From the NCBI GenBank assembly GCA_014529385.2, contig CM043953.1, forward strand, positions 92,804,842 through 92,868,841: DNA of 64,000 bases. The letters run 5' to 3'. Below are positions 1-11,590 of the stretch, in pieces. The notes below the pieces were generated by a model, which made no database searches, had not been told where the DNA came from, and saw only the letters and a list, made by a program, of their open reading frames with translations. A program made the position numbers and the translations under genes. Position 1 is the stretch's first letter. Each line of letters begins with the position of its first letter. The stretch comes from Adiantum capillus-veneris (lineage: Eukaryota > Streptophyta > Polypodiopsida > Polypodiales > Pteridaceae).

Positions 1-633
1 TAGTTGATTGGTGATTTGTTGAATTAATTCTTGTTGAGAGGACTCTTGGTCTGTTGCTCCTGTCCCTGCTACTACCCTTGCCGTAGGTTGAGCTAGCGGT
101 GGAGGCTCCATTCCCCCTTGTAGTTGAGCTTGGAATTTTAACTTCCTATCCTTCTCCCTTGCATAAGTCATAGCTTTATCAAAGGTATCAGGAAATTTAC
201 CTTTTACCTTTTCTCGAAGGATGGGGTAAAGCCCTGGCAGGAAACAGTCCTTCTTTAGGCATTCTGGCGCCCTTTCTCCTTCACCTAGTGATGCACACCA
301 TTTCTCCCACAGGTTGGAAAACTTTCCTTCATAGCTTCTATAGTCATTGGGTGATGTTTGGCGTAGCTCTAAGAGCTGTCTCCATATCTCCTCTAGAGGC
401 TCATGGCGGCGAAATCCTTCGATGAAGGCCATCTTTAAGGACTCCCAGTCTCTTCTTTCTTCAGGTGCCAAAGTTTGATACCATAATTTTGCACCTTCCC
501 TCAAGACCAAAGGAAAGGCCCTTAACTTAGTAGCTTGATCATCCCTTCCCGATACCAGAAAGGCCATTTCCAAATTATCCAAAAAGTCTGGAGCAACCTC
601 CCTAGGCTTACCATAAAAATTAGGGAAGGCCAT
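1..633 (-). CDS. Gag (partial) of LTR retrotransposon E1
   Basis: The reading frame is open from the ATG at 633-631 down to base 1 with no stop, so the gene runs off the window (211 codons visible). The protein begins MAFPNFYGKPREV and has the pattern of a plant Ty3 retrotransposon gag domain: aromatic-rich helices, an LWYQTL segment, a YRSYEGKFSNLWEKW segment and a charged REKDRKLKFQ stretch. Gag forms the virus-like particle that packages element RNA in the cytoplasm. It resembles the gag of E5 (51961-53463) in its opening. The zinc knuckle and pol, if present, lie outside the window. Family assignment is firm; lineage cannot be settled without pol. Confidence 0.8.
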   Translation of the reverse strand, partial: MAFPNFYGKPREVAPDFLDNLEMAFLVSGRDDQATKLRAFPLVLREGAKLWYQTLAPEERRDWESLKMAFIEGFRRHEPLEEIWRQLLELRQTSPNDYRSYEGKFSNLWEKWCASLGEGERAPECLKKDCFLPGLYPILREKVKGKFPDTFDKAMTYAREKDRKLKFQAQLQGGMEPPPLAQPTARVVAGTGATDQESSQQELIQQITNQL

Positions 634-724
634 AAGTGAGAGAGTAAACAATTACACAAACAGCTCCAATTTATTTTAAAATAGAGTATGGTAATTACAA
701 TTTGGAGCTTTAGCACAACTTAGC

Positions 725-952
725 TCAAAATAGGATGAAGATCGACACATCAAAGGAATGGTAATAGTCTAGTAAGGGTAGAATGACAGGATGAGGAGAG
801 CGCAAGATTTCCCCAAGTCTCTCGACTCCAAACAACAGGGCTATTCTTTGCTGATAAAAGATTTTTCTATCAATACAAATATTCACACGGATATGACGCA
901 CAAAATGGAAAGGAAACATGCGGGGATCATCATTCTCATTATTGGCATCCAT
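725..952 (-). CDS. Leader microprotein type B of E1 (75 aa)
   Basis: A 75-residue protein starting at the ATG at 952-950, 91 bases upstream of gag. It shares with proteins at 11591-11809, 32941-33159 and 51640-51858 the blocks FHF, RKI-x-[FY]QQR, FG-x2-R-x2-EIL, SP-x-PVILP, SFDV and a hydrophobic end (IFILF). No stop interrupts it. Four elements encode it just before gag or in the transcribed LTR, which argues that it is a real element gene and not a chance ORF. No signal peptide or zinc motif is seen. Function unknown. A longer reading from a TTG codon is possible, but the homologues all begin at an ATG near this point. Confidence 0.7.
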   Translation of the reverse strand: MDANNENDDPRMFPFHFVRHIRVNICIDRKIFYQQRIALLFGVERLGEILRSPHPVILPLLDYYHSFDVSIFILF

Positions 953-968
953 ACTTACACACAAGAGC

Positions 969-1502
969 CTAGCTTAGTTGCACCACCTTGGGACCAATGA
1001 GCCTGATCAGCCACAGAAGGTCAGCACCTCGGATCACTTCGACTCTTCCTGATGCATCTGTGAAGACGTAAGGCGTGATGGCAACACTTTGTACAATGCT
1101 GAGCCTTTTAGCAAGCAACAATTGGATGCTATTACCATAATCAGCATGACGAATGAAAGTGACACCATTAATGTGCAGCACATCATCAACTAAGATAGTT
1201 TCCTTAGATTGAGATAACTTCTTGAAAATTAGCAGCAAAGGTAGGGCAGGGAGGCTTTTCACCCGGTCTCCAAAGCACTTTGGACAATATCCAAAGTGAT
1301 CTTCACGCGGACAGGAGGTTGGCTTGGGATTGGTGGTGTCTGGATTCACAAAGTGCACTAGGAGCACTCGCAGACGGGCGGCAATCTTGTAGGCAAGCCT
1401 TCGCCTCTTTGCTTCAGGAGGATTTAGGGGTGAGAGTCGTGGTTGCAAGTTGGAGGTTGAAGTTGGTTGCTCACTAGCCTTTTTCTTGCCTGTAGTGGTC
1501 AT
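969..1502 (-). CDS. Leader ORF of E1, unknown 177-aa protein
   Basis: Uninterrupted ORF from the ATG at 1502-1500, ending 16 bases before the type B microprotein start. The first third is basic and low-complexity (KKKASEQPTSTS, EAKRRR). The middle has a cysteine cluster (C-x8-C-x2-C around YCPKCFG) that could bind a metal. The C-terminal half is hydrophobic with IQLLLAKRLSIVQSV and YVFTD segments. This half is loosely similar in layout to the FIQ-x2-CAL segment of the E2 leader proteins at 10507-11470, but too weakly for me to claim homology. It belongs to the E1 transcript leader between primer site and gag. Function unknown. Confidence 0.5.
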   Translation of the reverse strand: MTTTGKKKASEQPTSTSNLQPRLSPLNPPEAKRRRLAYKIAARLRVLLVHFVNPDTTNPKPTSCPREDHFGYCPKCFGDRVKSLPALPLLLIFKKLSQSKETILVDDVLHINGVTFIRHADYGNSIQLLLAKRLSIVQSVAITPYVFTDASGRVEVIRGADLLWLIRLIGPKVVQLS

Positions 1503-1545
1503 ATAATCCCTTATTAATGAGATTAAGCCAAATGTTACCTTACGC

Positions 1546-1731
1546 TTAAGCACGCGTTGCGGCCTTGGGCCACTTAGGTGTAGAGGCGATCTTCCTCCTC
1601 TTAGTCGGCTCCTCAGGAAAGAGAGGTCTGGTGATGCTTTCTCTTCCCTTAATGTGTGTCACAGTACCTTCGTGTATGTTGATGTAGAATATTTCAAGCT
1701 CGTGTGCGTTGGAGGTTTCTGGAGCACTCAT
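1546..1731 (-). CDS. Leader ORF of E1, small basic protein (61 aa)
   Basis: Short ORF with ATG at 1731-1729, beginning MSAPETSN and ending in a basic tail (TKRRKI, KWPKAATRA) that could act as a nuclear or RNA-binding signal. It lies in tandem with the ORFs at 969-1502 and 1752-1937 on the same strand. No homologue was recognised elsewhere in the window, so its reality rests only on position and open frame. Confidence 0.3.
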   Translation of the reverse strand: MSAPETSNAHELEIFYINIHEGTVTHIKGRESITRPLFPEEPTKRRKIASTPKWPKAATRA

Positions 1732-1751
1732 AGGTTGAGAGGAGAGGTATA

Positions 1752-1937
1752 TCAAGCCCTTCTTCTTACTCTCCTTCGTTGGCGACGATCACGAACAAGG
1801 CATGTAGAAGAACTTACTTCTTGAATTTCAATGACACTGCAACCTAGTAACAAGACCTCGATGAAAGCTTTTAAGGCCTCTAAAGCCTCCTCCTCTTCTG
1901 TTCTCCAATTTGCAAACTCCTCACGCCACTCGTCCAT
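1752..1937 (-). CDS. Leader ORF of E1, acidic-then-basic protein (61 aa)
   Basis: First ORF after the E1 primer-binding site, ATG at 1937-1935. It opens with an acidic, probably helical stretch (MDEWREEF, RTEEEEALEALKAF) and ends with a very basic tail (RDRRQRRRVRRRA). It could be an upstream ORF affecting translation or a small protein. No homologue was recognised in the window. Confidence 0.3.
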   Translation of the reverse strand: MDEWREEFANWRTEEEEALEALKAFIEVLLLGCSVIEIQEVSSSTCLVRDRRQRRRVRRRA

Positions 1938-1990
1938 GTTGTAGATTGCACATCTTCATTGCTTGTGGACTGAAGGTCTATGTAGCCCTC

Positions 1991-2009
1991 CTCAGTGGGG
2001 GCACCAAAA
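1991..2009 (-). other. Primer-binding site of E1
   Basis: On the minus strand the bases directly after the LTR read TTTTGGTGCCCCCACTGAGG. A TGG start immediately inside an LTR end is the hallmark of a tRNA primer site. The same core is used by E2 (12101-12119), and a variant by E5 (50893-50915). It is not the initiator-methionine site. The priming tRNA is not assigned. Confidence 0.65.
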
Positions 2010-2474
2010 TGATAGCGGGAAAAAGAGCAGTGCAATCTGGTGGCCTCTGTACTCGTGCACACTCCACAAACCACGCCTCATGCAAACAAGCAAAGAAAAA
2101 AACAAAGGGGGCACCACCCTAAATTAAGAGGTTTAGGGACCTCACACATAGTGCACATAGGCAAGTGAGACTTCTTGCATTATGATGGCATCAAAACATA
2201 TGGAAAAAGACATAGAAACGAAGCTTAGGGACCTTATGTAGCATATATATACAAAAGACATCAGCTTAACAATACAACGGCATCTGATCATACATAACAA
2301 AGATATAGAGAAGCAAGCCAAGGATGGCATAATCCCTTGTCAAAAACAATCAACCCAGCAAGTAGGTATAATCCTACTAGCAACACATCAATACCTTAGA
2401 GAATGATGGCGAGGATGGTGGCCATGGAGCATGAGAGAAGACTCCTTATTTAGGTTTTAGGGCTAGTAATGTAG
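2010..2474 (-). repeat. E1 5' LTR, inner part
   Basis: The LTR begins on the plus strand as TGATAGCGGG next to the primer site. It is cut at 2474 by insertion of E2 and continues at 14788. The short lines of open frame here are not conserved and are not called as genes. Confidence 0.6.
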
Positions 2475-2733
2475 TGAGGCGGTCCGGGGCGGGCGACAAG
2501 AAGAGCAACCTCTAGACACCCTTCAAGGCTCCCGTGCTGCTCAATGGGGCTGGGGCACAACACAACACAAACCAAAACAACAAACCCACAGCCAAATCCC
2601 AACTACACAAGGGGCACCACCTAGTTTAAGAGCGAACTAGGACGCAAAAGAGGAGAATCGTTAGAGCAACCCACAAACAAGCAAGGAATTCACACTAACC
2701 CTAACACCAATGGAACACTCTCACACACTAACA

Positions 2734-2767
<34 letters not shown>

Positions 2768-5149
2768 TGCTCGGGCTGCTTTGAAATGTATCGGCAATGA
2801 TCAAGCAAACACAACTATATATTTAAGAAAGAGAGAGACAGGGAGAGGGGGTGCTTGTTGCATTAATACCTTCTTACAAATCTGTCATGACAAATCAAAG
2901 TGAGATTAGTATTTGTTCAACATAGCTTGCGTAAATTTCACCACTACACATCACAAGAAAAGCCACCCCAATCACTGTCTTAAGGCCAGGGGAGTCCTCT
3001 CCACCCTGTCGCCCTCTTACAGTATGTGGGATTTATGGCTAGATTGATGACAACACCAGAGACAAGCTATCAAGAACTTAACAAAAAACACCAAGACACT
3101 TACGCATCATTGTTGTCCATTACTTCACGTTGGAAGGGAGACAAAGTATTCAAGCTTAGTCCAAATCCACCCTCCTTGATTCAGCAATTGTTGGGCTTAC
3201 ACTAGTAGGAGAAATGATAGATTTCCTACTCTCAATTGAATGATCACTCTCTCTCTTACAATGGCATAGAGTTCCCTTGCTAATCCCCTATTACAACACA
3301 TGCACATGCATAAGACAATGAGCTTCCACTCAAGAGCTCCTTCTAGAGAGGTTGAGCTTTGCTTCTCAAGCTATAGCATAGTGCTTTTGCTTATGGCTCC
3401 CCCCTTTTGTGCTAGCTACACCCTCCTTTTATAGCAATTTTGAAGGCTAGGGTTACTCCTCTAACCATGGTTGGGTTAGATTTTCAGCAATTTATCTAAT
3501 TTCTTTTGCTTGGAATTATCAAGAAGTTGGTGGGGAAAGAGAGAGGAGAGAAATGGAGGTGATAGGACTTTTCATAGTGGGTTAGTGTTAGTAGAGTTAG
3601 TATTAATTTACAAATGGAATTGGATATTTACAATGGGAGTATCCATGTAGGATACAAATAAGGAAGAAAAACTCTTAAGAGGTAAGAAAAGGTGGATTTC
3701 TTACAAGGTTGATGCTCCAAGTGTCTTGAGTAGGGCCGATTTTGACGCTTGTTGACGGTCCACTAGCTTTGACGGTACATTTTTTCTCCACTCTTGACCT
3801 TCCTTGAGAGACGAGGTAATTGAAGCTGAGTAATCAACCACCATGATGCTGTCTTTTAAGAGAAGAGGCTGAATTTTGTGGTTTTTTTGATAGATATGGG
3901 TAATTTGGAGGAGGAAAAATGAGACTAGGTGGTCAATTTTGGAATGGAATTGTGTGTGGGAGGTATGAGTTCACCATGGTTTCTCTTATTCTTCACGGTT
4001 GAGGAGAAGGTGAGTAGTGTGCAGAGAGGAGTGGTGAGAGAGATGGGGATGATGAGTGGAGAAGTGTGTGTGAAAGAGGAAAATGATAAAGTGGAAGAGA
4101 GAGTGTGGCTGCATAGCATGGGAAAACTGAGGTCCACTAAAAAAATCATAGCTCATATCTCGTAGCTCAAAAAAATATGAAAACATTTGAGGCAAAAGTT
4201 CATCCCACGAGCTACAACTTTTGATTGTATCACCTTTTCAAATTCGGAGAGCAAGTGAACTTTAAAAATTCAGCAAAACCAACCGTTTTTTTCTACTGCA
4301 AAGGTCCTTGTGGGGTCCTTCTTTGGATGATTCTTTTGAATACCTCCAAGAGTGAGCCCTCCATAGTGCATGTATGCATGCCACCTACCCTTGACCTTAT
4401 TTTGTAGGTCTATAATTGAAGATATTGTTGAGATTAGGATATAAGTGAATAGTACAACTAAGAAAATCAAATATTGAGGGGTCTAAAAAATATGTACATG
4501 TCAAATATAAATAATATAAGTGGAAAAAATATAAAGGGGTCAAAAGAAATCTCTCTCATTATGAGGCTACCATAAAAGATAAATATTTTTGGTGTTCTAA
4601 TTTTTTAGAAAAAAAAAAACAAAATAGATGTAGGAAGGGAAAAATCACAATAGTGAAAAAATATACACATAAATAAAACTAGTTTTTTTGGATTTTTGTT
4701 GGGGTGGAGTTACACCAAATATAAGAGAAGCTTACATGAAAATATTTCTATATGGAATAAAGAGTATGAAAAAATGGTAAGAAAAATTGTGGTAATGGTG
4801 AGGCAATGTACAGAGCATAAATAACACACACCTAGGTAGAAATATTTAAATAAATATCAAAATAATTATGAAAAAATCTTTTATTTAGGTCCTATATACA
4901 AAGAAATATTTACATACGCATGGGCCATAATATACTTATTTATTTATTTATTTATTTATTTATTTTTTTGGCTCAACTAGCCCAATGACTAGCTAATTCA
5001 GGGTTTTTTAAGAAGATATGGGAAAAGTCCCGTGACTCACGCACGCCTATGTACAGTGAAATGGTAGGGATAGCCACAATGTTTGGGTGATTTTGGTAGG
5101 GTGAGGTAACTCACTGTGGCAATTACAAAGAGCAGAAAAATGGCTATCA
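2475..5149 (-). repeat. E2 3' LTR (2675 bp)
   Basis: Near-identical to 12120-14787. Visible differences are scattered substitutions and a longer GA run at 2737-2764 than in the partner, which helps explain the small length difference. No gene is called in it: the small ORFs near 3925-4470 recur in the other LTR only because the LTRs are duplicates. Confidence 0.92.
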
Positions 5150-5165
5150 TTAGCCCTCCCCCTGA
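5150..5165 (-). other. E2 polypurine tract
   Basis: On the minus strand the sequence TTCAGGGGGAGGGCTAA lies directly before the 3' LTR start TGATAGCC. A purine run abutting the LTR is the expected primer for plus-strand DNA synthesis. Confidence 0.8.
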
Positions 5166-5177
5166 ATGATGGTATAT

Positions 5178-8100
5178 TCATGTACCATCATAGAGCATCT
5201 TTTCCAAAGAGAGTGCTTCAGAGTCCTTGACGAGATCTTTATTGTTTGGCCCCTCAGAATTTTGGCTAGAGTTACACTCATGCTTCATGTAACAATACTT
5301 ACATGAGACAGCGGCCTTTGGACAGATCTTTGGTAGATCCTTTGGTAGAAGGCGACTCAAATAGGGCTTCAAGCGATACCCGTTTACTTTCCTGGAGTGC
5401 TCTTTACCATTCAAGTCCATAAGCTGATAGTAACTTGAATTGAAAGCCTTCTTGACTATGTATGGCCCTTGCCATCTTGTTTCAAACTTGGCATCAAAAC
5501 GATTGTCAAGTCGATTGTCATACCTTAGCACAAGCTCTCCTTCCTTGATGCCTTTGTCCTTCAGTTTCTTGTCGTGCGTTTCTTTCGCTTGTGTGGCTTT
5601 CCTCTTGTAGCACTCATATGCTGCTTCTCTTTTCCACTCAAGCTCCACTAACGTAAGAAGTCGATCCATCCATACCTCTTGATCATCTTGTGCTCCTTTG
5701 CCATGAAGTCGCATTGTTGGAATGTTGAGCTCGATAGGCTGCAAAGCCTCTTGACCATAGACCAAGTGAAATGGTGTGAACTCCGTGGCTTCCCTATATG
5801 TGGTTCGATATGCTCACAAGGCACCATCCAAGAAGTCATCCCATAATTTTGTCTTGTTTTGCATCATCTTTCTAATGATTCCTGCAATGACACCATTAGC
5901 CTTCTCCACCAAACCATTTGACTGTGGGTAGTATGGTGTGCTATGACGATGTAGAATGTGAAGCTCTTCACAAACTTCTGTGAGCAATCCTTTTCTAAAC
6001 CCTGGACCATTATCAGAAACAATCTCCAAAGGTGTGCCAAATCTACAACAAATGTGAGTGTAGACGAATTTGCTCACTGTCTTCTCATTTACCTTTGCCA
6101 CACTTTGTGCTTCCACCCACCTAGTCATATAGTCTACAGCCACTAGAATGTAGAGTTTACCATTTTTTGTCATAGGCAGAGGACCCATAGCATCAATGCC
6201 CCACTTTTCAAAGGGTCCATTTGCAATCACTATTTGCCTCGGGCCATGCACCAACCTTCTATTTCCATTTATCTGACAATTGTGACAGCTTTTACACCAA
6301 TGTTGAACATCCACATGCAAGCTTGGCCAAACATACTCTGCAAGCAAAATTTTCTTCACAGTTAATTCTTGGGCAAAATGACCACCACATGCCTCTTCAT
6401 GCAAACCTTTTAGAATGGCTGGAATTTCCTTGATAGTTGGTACTTGTCTGCACACTTGATCCTTCCCTCTTTAATAGAGGGAGCCTTCTAGGAAGAGATA
6501 TACGCTTGCCTTCTTCATGAGTCCCCTCTTCTGAGCTTTTGTGAAGTCTGGTGGAAACTCACCCTCCAAAATGTAGCCAATGATGGGAGCCAATGACTCC
6601 AATCCCTGGTACCTCGGTTGCTTCACAGCAGCCGCCACCATGATGACCTGCACTTCTTTCTTTACACATGCAACGGCTTGTTGTGCAAGTAAATCAGCAT
6701 CTTCGTTCTGTTTCCTAGGAATATGATATAGTTGCACTTCTTCAAATTGATTAAACAATCTACAAATGGCATGAACTTTTGTCCGTAAGCTCTCATTCTT
6801 GCATGCCCAAATGCCTAAAATCTGTTTAACAATGAGAAGTGCATCTCCCTTTACCATGAGGCGTTGTATCCCTTGGCCAATGCACATCTTCAAACCATGA
6901 AGTAGTGTGTCGTATTCTGCTTCATTGTTGCTAGTTGAACCTGGTAGATTGACCTTCTCTTTCATGACCACCTCTCCACTTGGGTTGAGCAACACTAGCC
7001 CTCCCCCTGCTTTCCCCGTGGCTCGTTGAAAAGCTCCATCAAAGAACAAGGTAAAAGCATTGGGAATACTTTTTGGTGGTGGTAATGGTAGGGTCTTTAC
7101 TTCAGGCACCTTAATCTCCTTTTCATGCACCCTATAAGTGAGAATCCTTGCCAATTGTGCACGCACACTATCTTCTACCTTGAAAGAGTATTGAAACTCT
7201 TGCAACTCCATAATCCACTTTGAGATCCTAGTACTAAGATTCATTTGAGATGACACCCAAGGGAACAAATTCTCTGCAGTGAGAATTACAAAAGGTTTTG
7301 GTAGCAGGTAGGATCTAAACTTTCTCACCGCAAACATGAGAGAAAGCATCATGAGTTCTGCTTCTGTGTAGTCTCTCTCCAAAGCATTCATGACCCTACT
7401 AGCAAAGTAGATGGGTCGCATCCTTGTACTGTGGGGATCTTGTTGTAGCAACACAGCACCAATTGTTTCCCTTCCAACACTAGAGCTAACAAAGAATGTG
7501 TACTCCCAACAAGGAGGCATGAGTGTTGGTAGCTCTGACAAAATGACTTTAATGTTACAAAAATACTCTTCAAGCTCATCAGACCATGCAAATTCTACTT
7601 GTTGTGTCAACTTTCGCAAAGGATGAAGCAACTCCGAAGCTAAGTGAATAAAGCATGACATATACTTCACTTTTTGAATGAATGATATGACCTCTTTGAG
7701 ATTCTTGGGTGAGGGGAGCTCAATAAGAGCCTTTGCCTTTGAAGGATCCACCTCAATGCCTTTATAGGAAACCTTGTGACCAAGCAAGATCACTTCATCC
7801 TCAGCTATGTGACACTTGTCGGGGTTGAGTTGACCTCCCATGTCATAGAGCTTCTTTAAACCTTCTTCTACCCTTTGTAGATGCAATGATTTTGAGCTAT
7901 AAATGCAAAAATCATCAATAAAAACCCTAATGGACTTTCCAAAGAATGCTTGAAACACCATGTTCATGAAGCGTTGGAAAGTTGCAGGAGCATTTGTCAG
8001 GCCAAATGGCATGACTCTAAAAGCATAACAACCCCAAGGAGTGATAAAGGTTGTTTTCAATTGATCCTCCAATGCGATACCTATTTGAAAGTAACCCGAG

Positions 8101-10457
8101 TAGCCATCACACACAGTGTACTTCTCATGACCAGCTACTTCATTTAGTATCTCATCCTGAAATGGGAGGGAAAAGTGATCTCTTTTTGTTGCCTCATTAA
8201 GTGGACGATAATCCACACACACCCTCCACTTGCCGTTTTTCTTAGGAGTGACAACAACGGGAGAGACCCACTCTGAATTCTCCACTGGATAAATGAAACC
8301 TGCTACTAGAAGCTTCCTTACCTCCTTGAGTAGAGCCTGCTCCTTAATGACTCCTAGCCTTCGTAGCTTTTGAGTCTTAGGTGTGGCCTCTGGCTTCAAC
8401 TCAATCTTGTGTTGAACAACATCTACTCCACGCACATCGGTGTAGTCTTTAGCAAAAAGCTTCGGAAATTTCCTTAGCACAAATTTGAACTCCTCTCTTT
8501 CATTCTTTGTAAGTGTTGTAGACAACATACCTTCTAACATTCCTTCATCTTCCACCTTTTGGTTCTCTTGGGAACCTACCTCTTCCAAACCTCGAGAAGA
8601 GGTCTCTTGGTTGTTTGGCTTAAACCTTACCCCCATGACTTCAATGGAGGACTCCTCTTCAGTAATGCTGCCACTACTTTCTTCTTCTGAAGTGTTTTCA
8701 GTCCAATCTTCTTCCGTCTCACTTCGAGATGATTCTTCATGGAGCTCCTCTTGGCGTTGCTCCTTCATGTCAAATACAACCTTCTTGTGATTGTCATTCC
8801 TGCAAATTAGCTTTCCACTCTCCCAATCCTGCAAAGCTCGCATTTTCATTAGCCATGGTCTTCCTAGGATAAATGGATAACCACTTCCCTTGGTCGACTT
8901 AGCATAAAAATCCACCGCTTTCTTAATGCCAAAGGCCTCTACAAAGACATTTTTACAAATCCCTACACACCTAGCCTTGCTATTGTTTGCCATCTTGACT
9001 TTGATTTCAGGTGTCTCATGGATGTGCATGCCTAGTCTTTGCATGAGTCCCTCTGTCATGATGAAAATTAGTGCACCCCCATCCACTAGACCTTTCCTAA
9101 CCAATCTTCCTTTGATGTAACAGTCTAGCACCGATGTAATGTCCTCATTCATTTCAGCTTGTGCAATTTTTACAACAGGCACACTCTCTTTTACCTTTCT
9201 CCTAGTGCTAACTGCCTTTGTTAAATCCCTCCTAACTTGTGGGCATAATGCGAGAAACTGAGGCCATGAGATATCAGGACCCTTACCTCGCATGTCTTCC
9301 AACAGGTTGTATGGAGCCATACCATGTCCAAGAGGGAAGTCTTGGAGATTGATACGACGTCGAGTCCTCTTAGCTTCCTTGGTCTCCTTTGCCTTCTTGC
9401 CTTGTCCATGGTCACTTTGTGATGTGACTCCTTGTTTCTCTTTACCTTTTCCTCGGCCACGCTTAATGCCATTGGCTTCCATGTCAACCTCATTTGAGTT
9501 TTTCACCTCTACCACATGCACATTTGGATCTGGCAAAGGTGGAACTCCTTCTACCCCTTGTGGAGGTGGTCTTGGTCCATTTGGTCTTTGTAGAAGCCTT
9601 GGTTGTTGACCAGTTCCTTCACCTGCATTCATCACTGGGTAATTCAAGTTAGGTCTCCCTGGCTCCCCACGGGGCCAAGGACAATTATACATCCCATGTC
9701 CAGACTCTCCGCAATTCCAACATTGCAAGACTCTCCTAGGTCGTGGATCTCGCTCTTCAGACTTCTTTGCTTGTCCCTTTGGACCTACAGCTTGTGCAAG
9801 GTGAATTGACAGGTTGCTTAAAGATTCATTTAACTTCTCAATTACTTCCGCCGTTACCTCAGGAAGCTCCCTCGATGTTGATGCTTGTGACTTACCTTTG
9901 GGTCTAAGACCTTCTATTGGAACCTCTCCCCTTAAGCACTTGAGTTTCCTATATTTCTCAGCAGCCCTAGTTTCAGCTGCATCAAAGGTAGCAGGTGCAC
10001 CCGCCTCAACTTTTACCTTAAGGTCAGGAAAGAGTCCGGCTATGAACCTCTCCTTCTTTAGAAATTCTGCACCATCACCAGGGTTAGCAACATTTCGTAT
10101 CCATAGAGCCCAAAGACGTAGAAACTCTTGCTTGTACAAGTAGTAGTCATCTAAGTCTTTTTGCTTATGAGAAACAATGTCTTGCCATAGTTTTTGAGTG
10201 TTTTGGGGATCAAAGAAGTATCTCTTAAAACGATTCAAAACTTCTGTGTAATTCCCCTTAACTTCTTCAGGCAAAGAGTCAAACCAAGTACTAGCATCTT
10301 TCCTAAGGACCACCTCAAACATTTCTACATGTTCTTGATCGGTTACTATCCTCTTGATACGGCAAGACATCTTGAAATTTGCTAAAAATAATTCTGCATC
10401 CTCTCCAGGCTCTCCAAAGAAAAGAGGATATCCAGACATTTGGCGTTGGCTCTCCAT
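5178..10457 (-). pseudogene. E2 gag-pol polyprotein with two in-frame stops
   Basis: One frame of 1760 codons from the ATG at 10457, broken by TAA at 6471-6473 and TGA at 5814-5816 (probably a former tryptophan codon, in AL-stop-AYRTT). The first 1328 residues are intact. Gag fills about residues 1-200, with a CCHC knuckle (CWNCGESGHGMYNC) near 245. An aspartic protease follows with DGG in place of DSG or DTG (LVDGGALIFIM). Reverse transcriptase carries VFIDDFCIYS. A first RNase H (YTEAELMMLSL) is followed by a second, archaeal-type RNase H (FFDGAFQ, NNEAEYDTLLHGL), typical of the Tat lineage. After the first stop comes integrase with its HHCC finger (CKSCHNCQ) and core (GIDAMGPL, SDNGPGF, SNGLVEKANG). 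The products would make element cDNA and integrate it. Confidence 0.9.
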
Positions 10458-10506
10458 TATTATGAAAGATTACAACACGAGTTACAATAAGGGATACAAT
10501 AGAGAT

Positions 10507-10964
10507 TTAGAACCACTCGCCTGCAAATGAAGAAGTGAGAAAATACCACTCTAGGTTTTCTTCTTCAGCTATCCAAGCTTCAATAAGGTCTCGATTTGTT
10601 TGATCAAAACAAAAGGGTAGACTATTGATGAGCTCTAAGAAGGGTTGAAATCTTCAAAGCTAAGGCGATAAACAAAAATCTCTAGAACTTCATTTTTTGG
10701 ATCGAAAAGAGCAACCACGTCCCAAGTGATAAATTGCACTTGCTCTACAATTCCCAATGCACAAGCGGTTTGTATAAAAACTAGATCTTCATGCTCGTCA
10801 AAGGCCGTGAGAAAGTAGCAATTGACTAGGAGCTCCTTTCCTTCGAGTTCCACACAGTCGGAGTGAGGCAACCTTCTCACAATTTCATAAAGAACATCCT
10901 CATCAAGTCCAATCAAGTTTGCAAGATTTAAAGACTCCACTTGTGCTACAAAATTCCTGGACAA
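10507..10964 (-). pseudogene. E2 leader protein, copy 2 (frameshifted)
   Basis: A protein of about 150 aa ending 49 bases before gag. The first 109 residues read MSRNFVAQVESLN to SFEDFNPS. The homology then continues in another frame (ELINSLPFCF, NRDLIEAW) to the stop at 10507, so a one-base shift lies near 10640. It is clearly related to the upstream ORF at 11011-11470: both have VVRRLPH or IVRRLPH, ED-x-VFIQ, CAL and INSLPF. The segment LDEDVLYEIVRRLP resembles an F-box opening. Function unknown. Confidence 0.55.
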
Positions 10965-11010
10965 AAACTCCTTAGGATTATGGTTAAATCATTCAAAAGC
11001 ATAAAGAGAT

Positions 11011-11470
11011 TTACAATGTCTCTATGAACAAAGTGTCATAGAAAGTAGAGAAGGATGAGAATTTATACAAATTTGCAATCTTCTCTATGCTCTCTTTATT
11101 AAGACAAGCTCTGAATAGCTCCCTATCTCCTTTGTTGAAAGCGAAAGGAAGACTATTAATAAGACGCAAATGAGGGAAAAATTCACCAAATGTGAGCCTA
11201 TGAAGCATGAACTCTGGCCGCAAGTTTCCTGAAGAGTCTTCCTCAATGGTGAAATGCACTCGCCAAACGCCAAATTTCACTCTATTTACCAATCTTAGGG
11301 CACACACTAGTTGGATGAATACGCGGTCTTCCTTAGTGCCCAACAACAAGAGGAAAATGGAATCCACGCGTAGGACCTTCCGTCTTAACTTCACCACCTC
11401 TTGTTATGAGGGAGCCGCCTTACTACTTGCTCCTGCAACTCAATTGGTAATAGAGCTAGATCTCTAAGGA
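11011..11470 (-). pseudogene. E2 leader protein, copy 1 (frameshifted)
   Basis: The first part (LALLPIELQEQVVRRLPHN, about 11400-11460) and the main part (KLRRKVLRVDSIF to YDTLFIETL, ending at 11011) lie in different frames, so one shift occurs near 11400. No clear ATG was found for the first part. The protein parallels the downstream copy at 10507-10964 along its length, which shows a tandem duplication within the element leader. LPIELQEQVVRRLP fits an F-box-like pattern. Function unknown. Confidence 0.55.
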
Positions 11471-11590
11471 TTGAACTTTCACTGCACACACATTCCCAGT
11501 TAGAACAAATGATCGTTTTTTTGTTTCTTGTAACAACTTGGACAAAGAAAAAACAAACATACACACTATTTTGCCGGGCTGCACTTCATT

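Noticed and set aside
969-1502. E1 177-aa ORF as a third copy of the E2 leader proteins
   Set aside because: Only a loose pattern (IQ, L, V spacing) is shared; not enough to claim homology by eye.
3925-4470. Small ORFs conserved between 3.9-4.5 kb and 13.6-14.1 kb
   Set aside because: They are the same stretch of the two E2 LTRs; conservation follows from LTR duplication, and frames exist on both strands.
9292-9609. Plus-strand ORFs across 7.4-10.4 kb and 31.4-31.9 kb
   Set aside because: Antisense shadows of E2 and E4 gag-pol.
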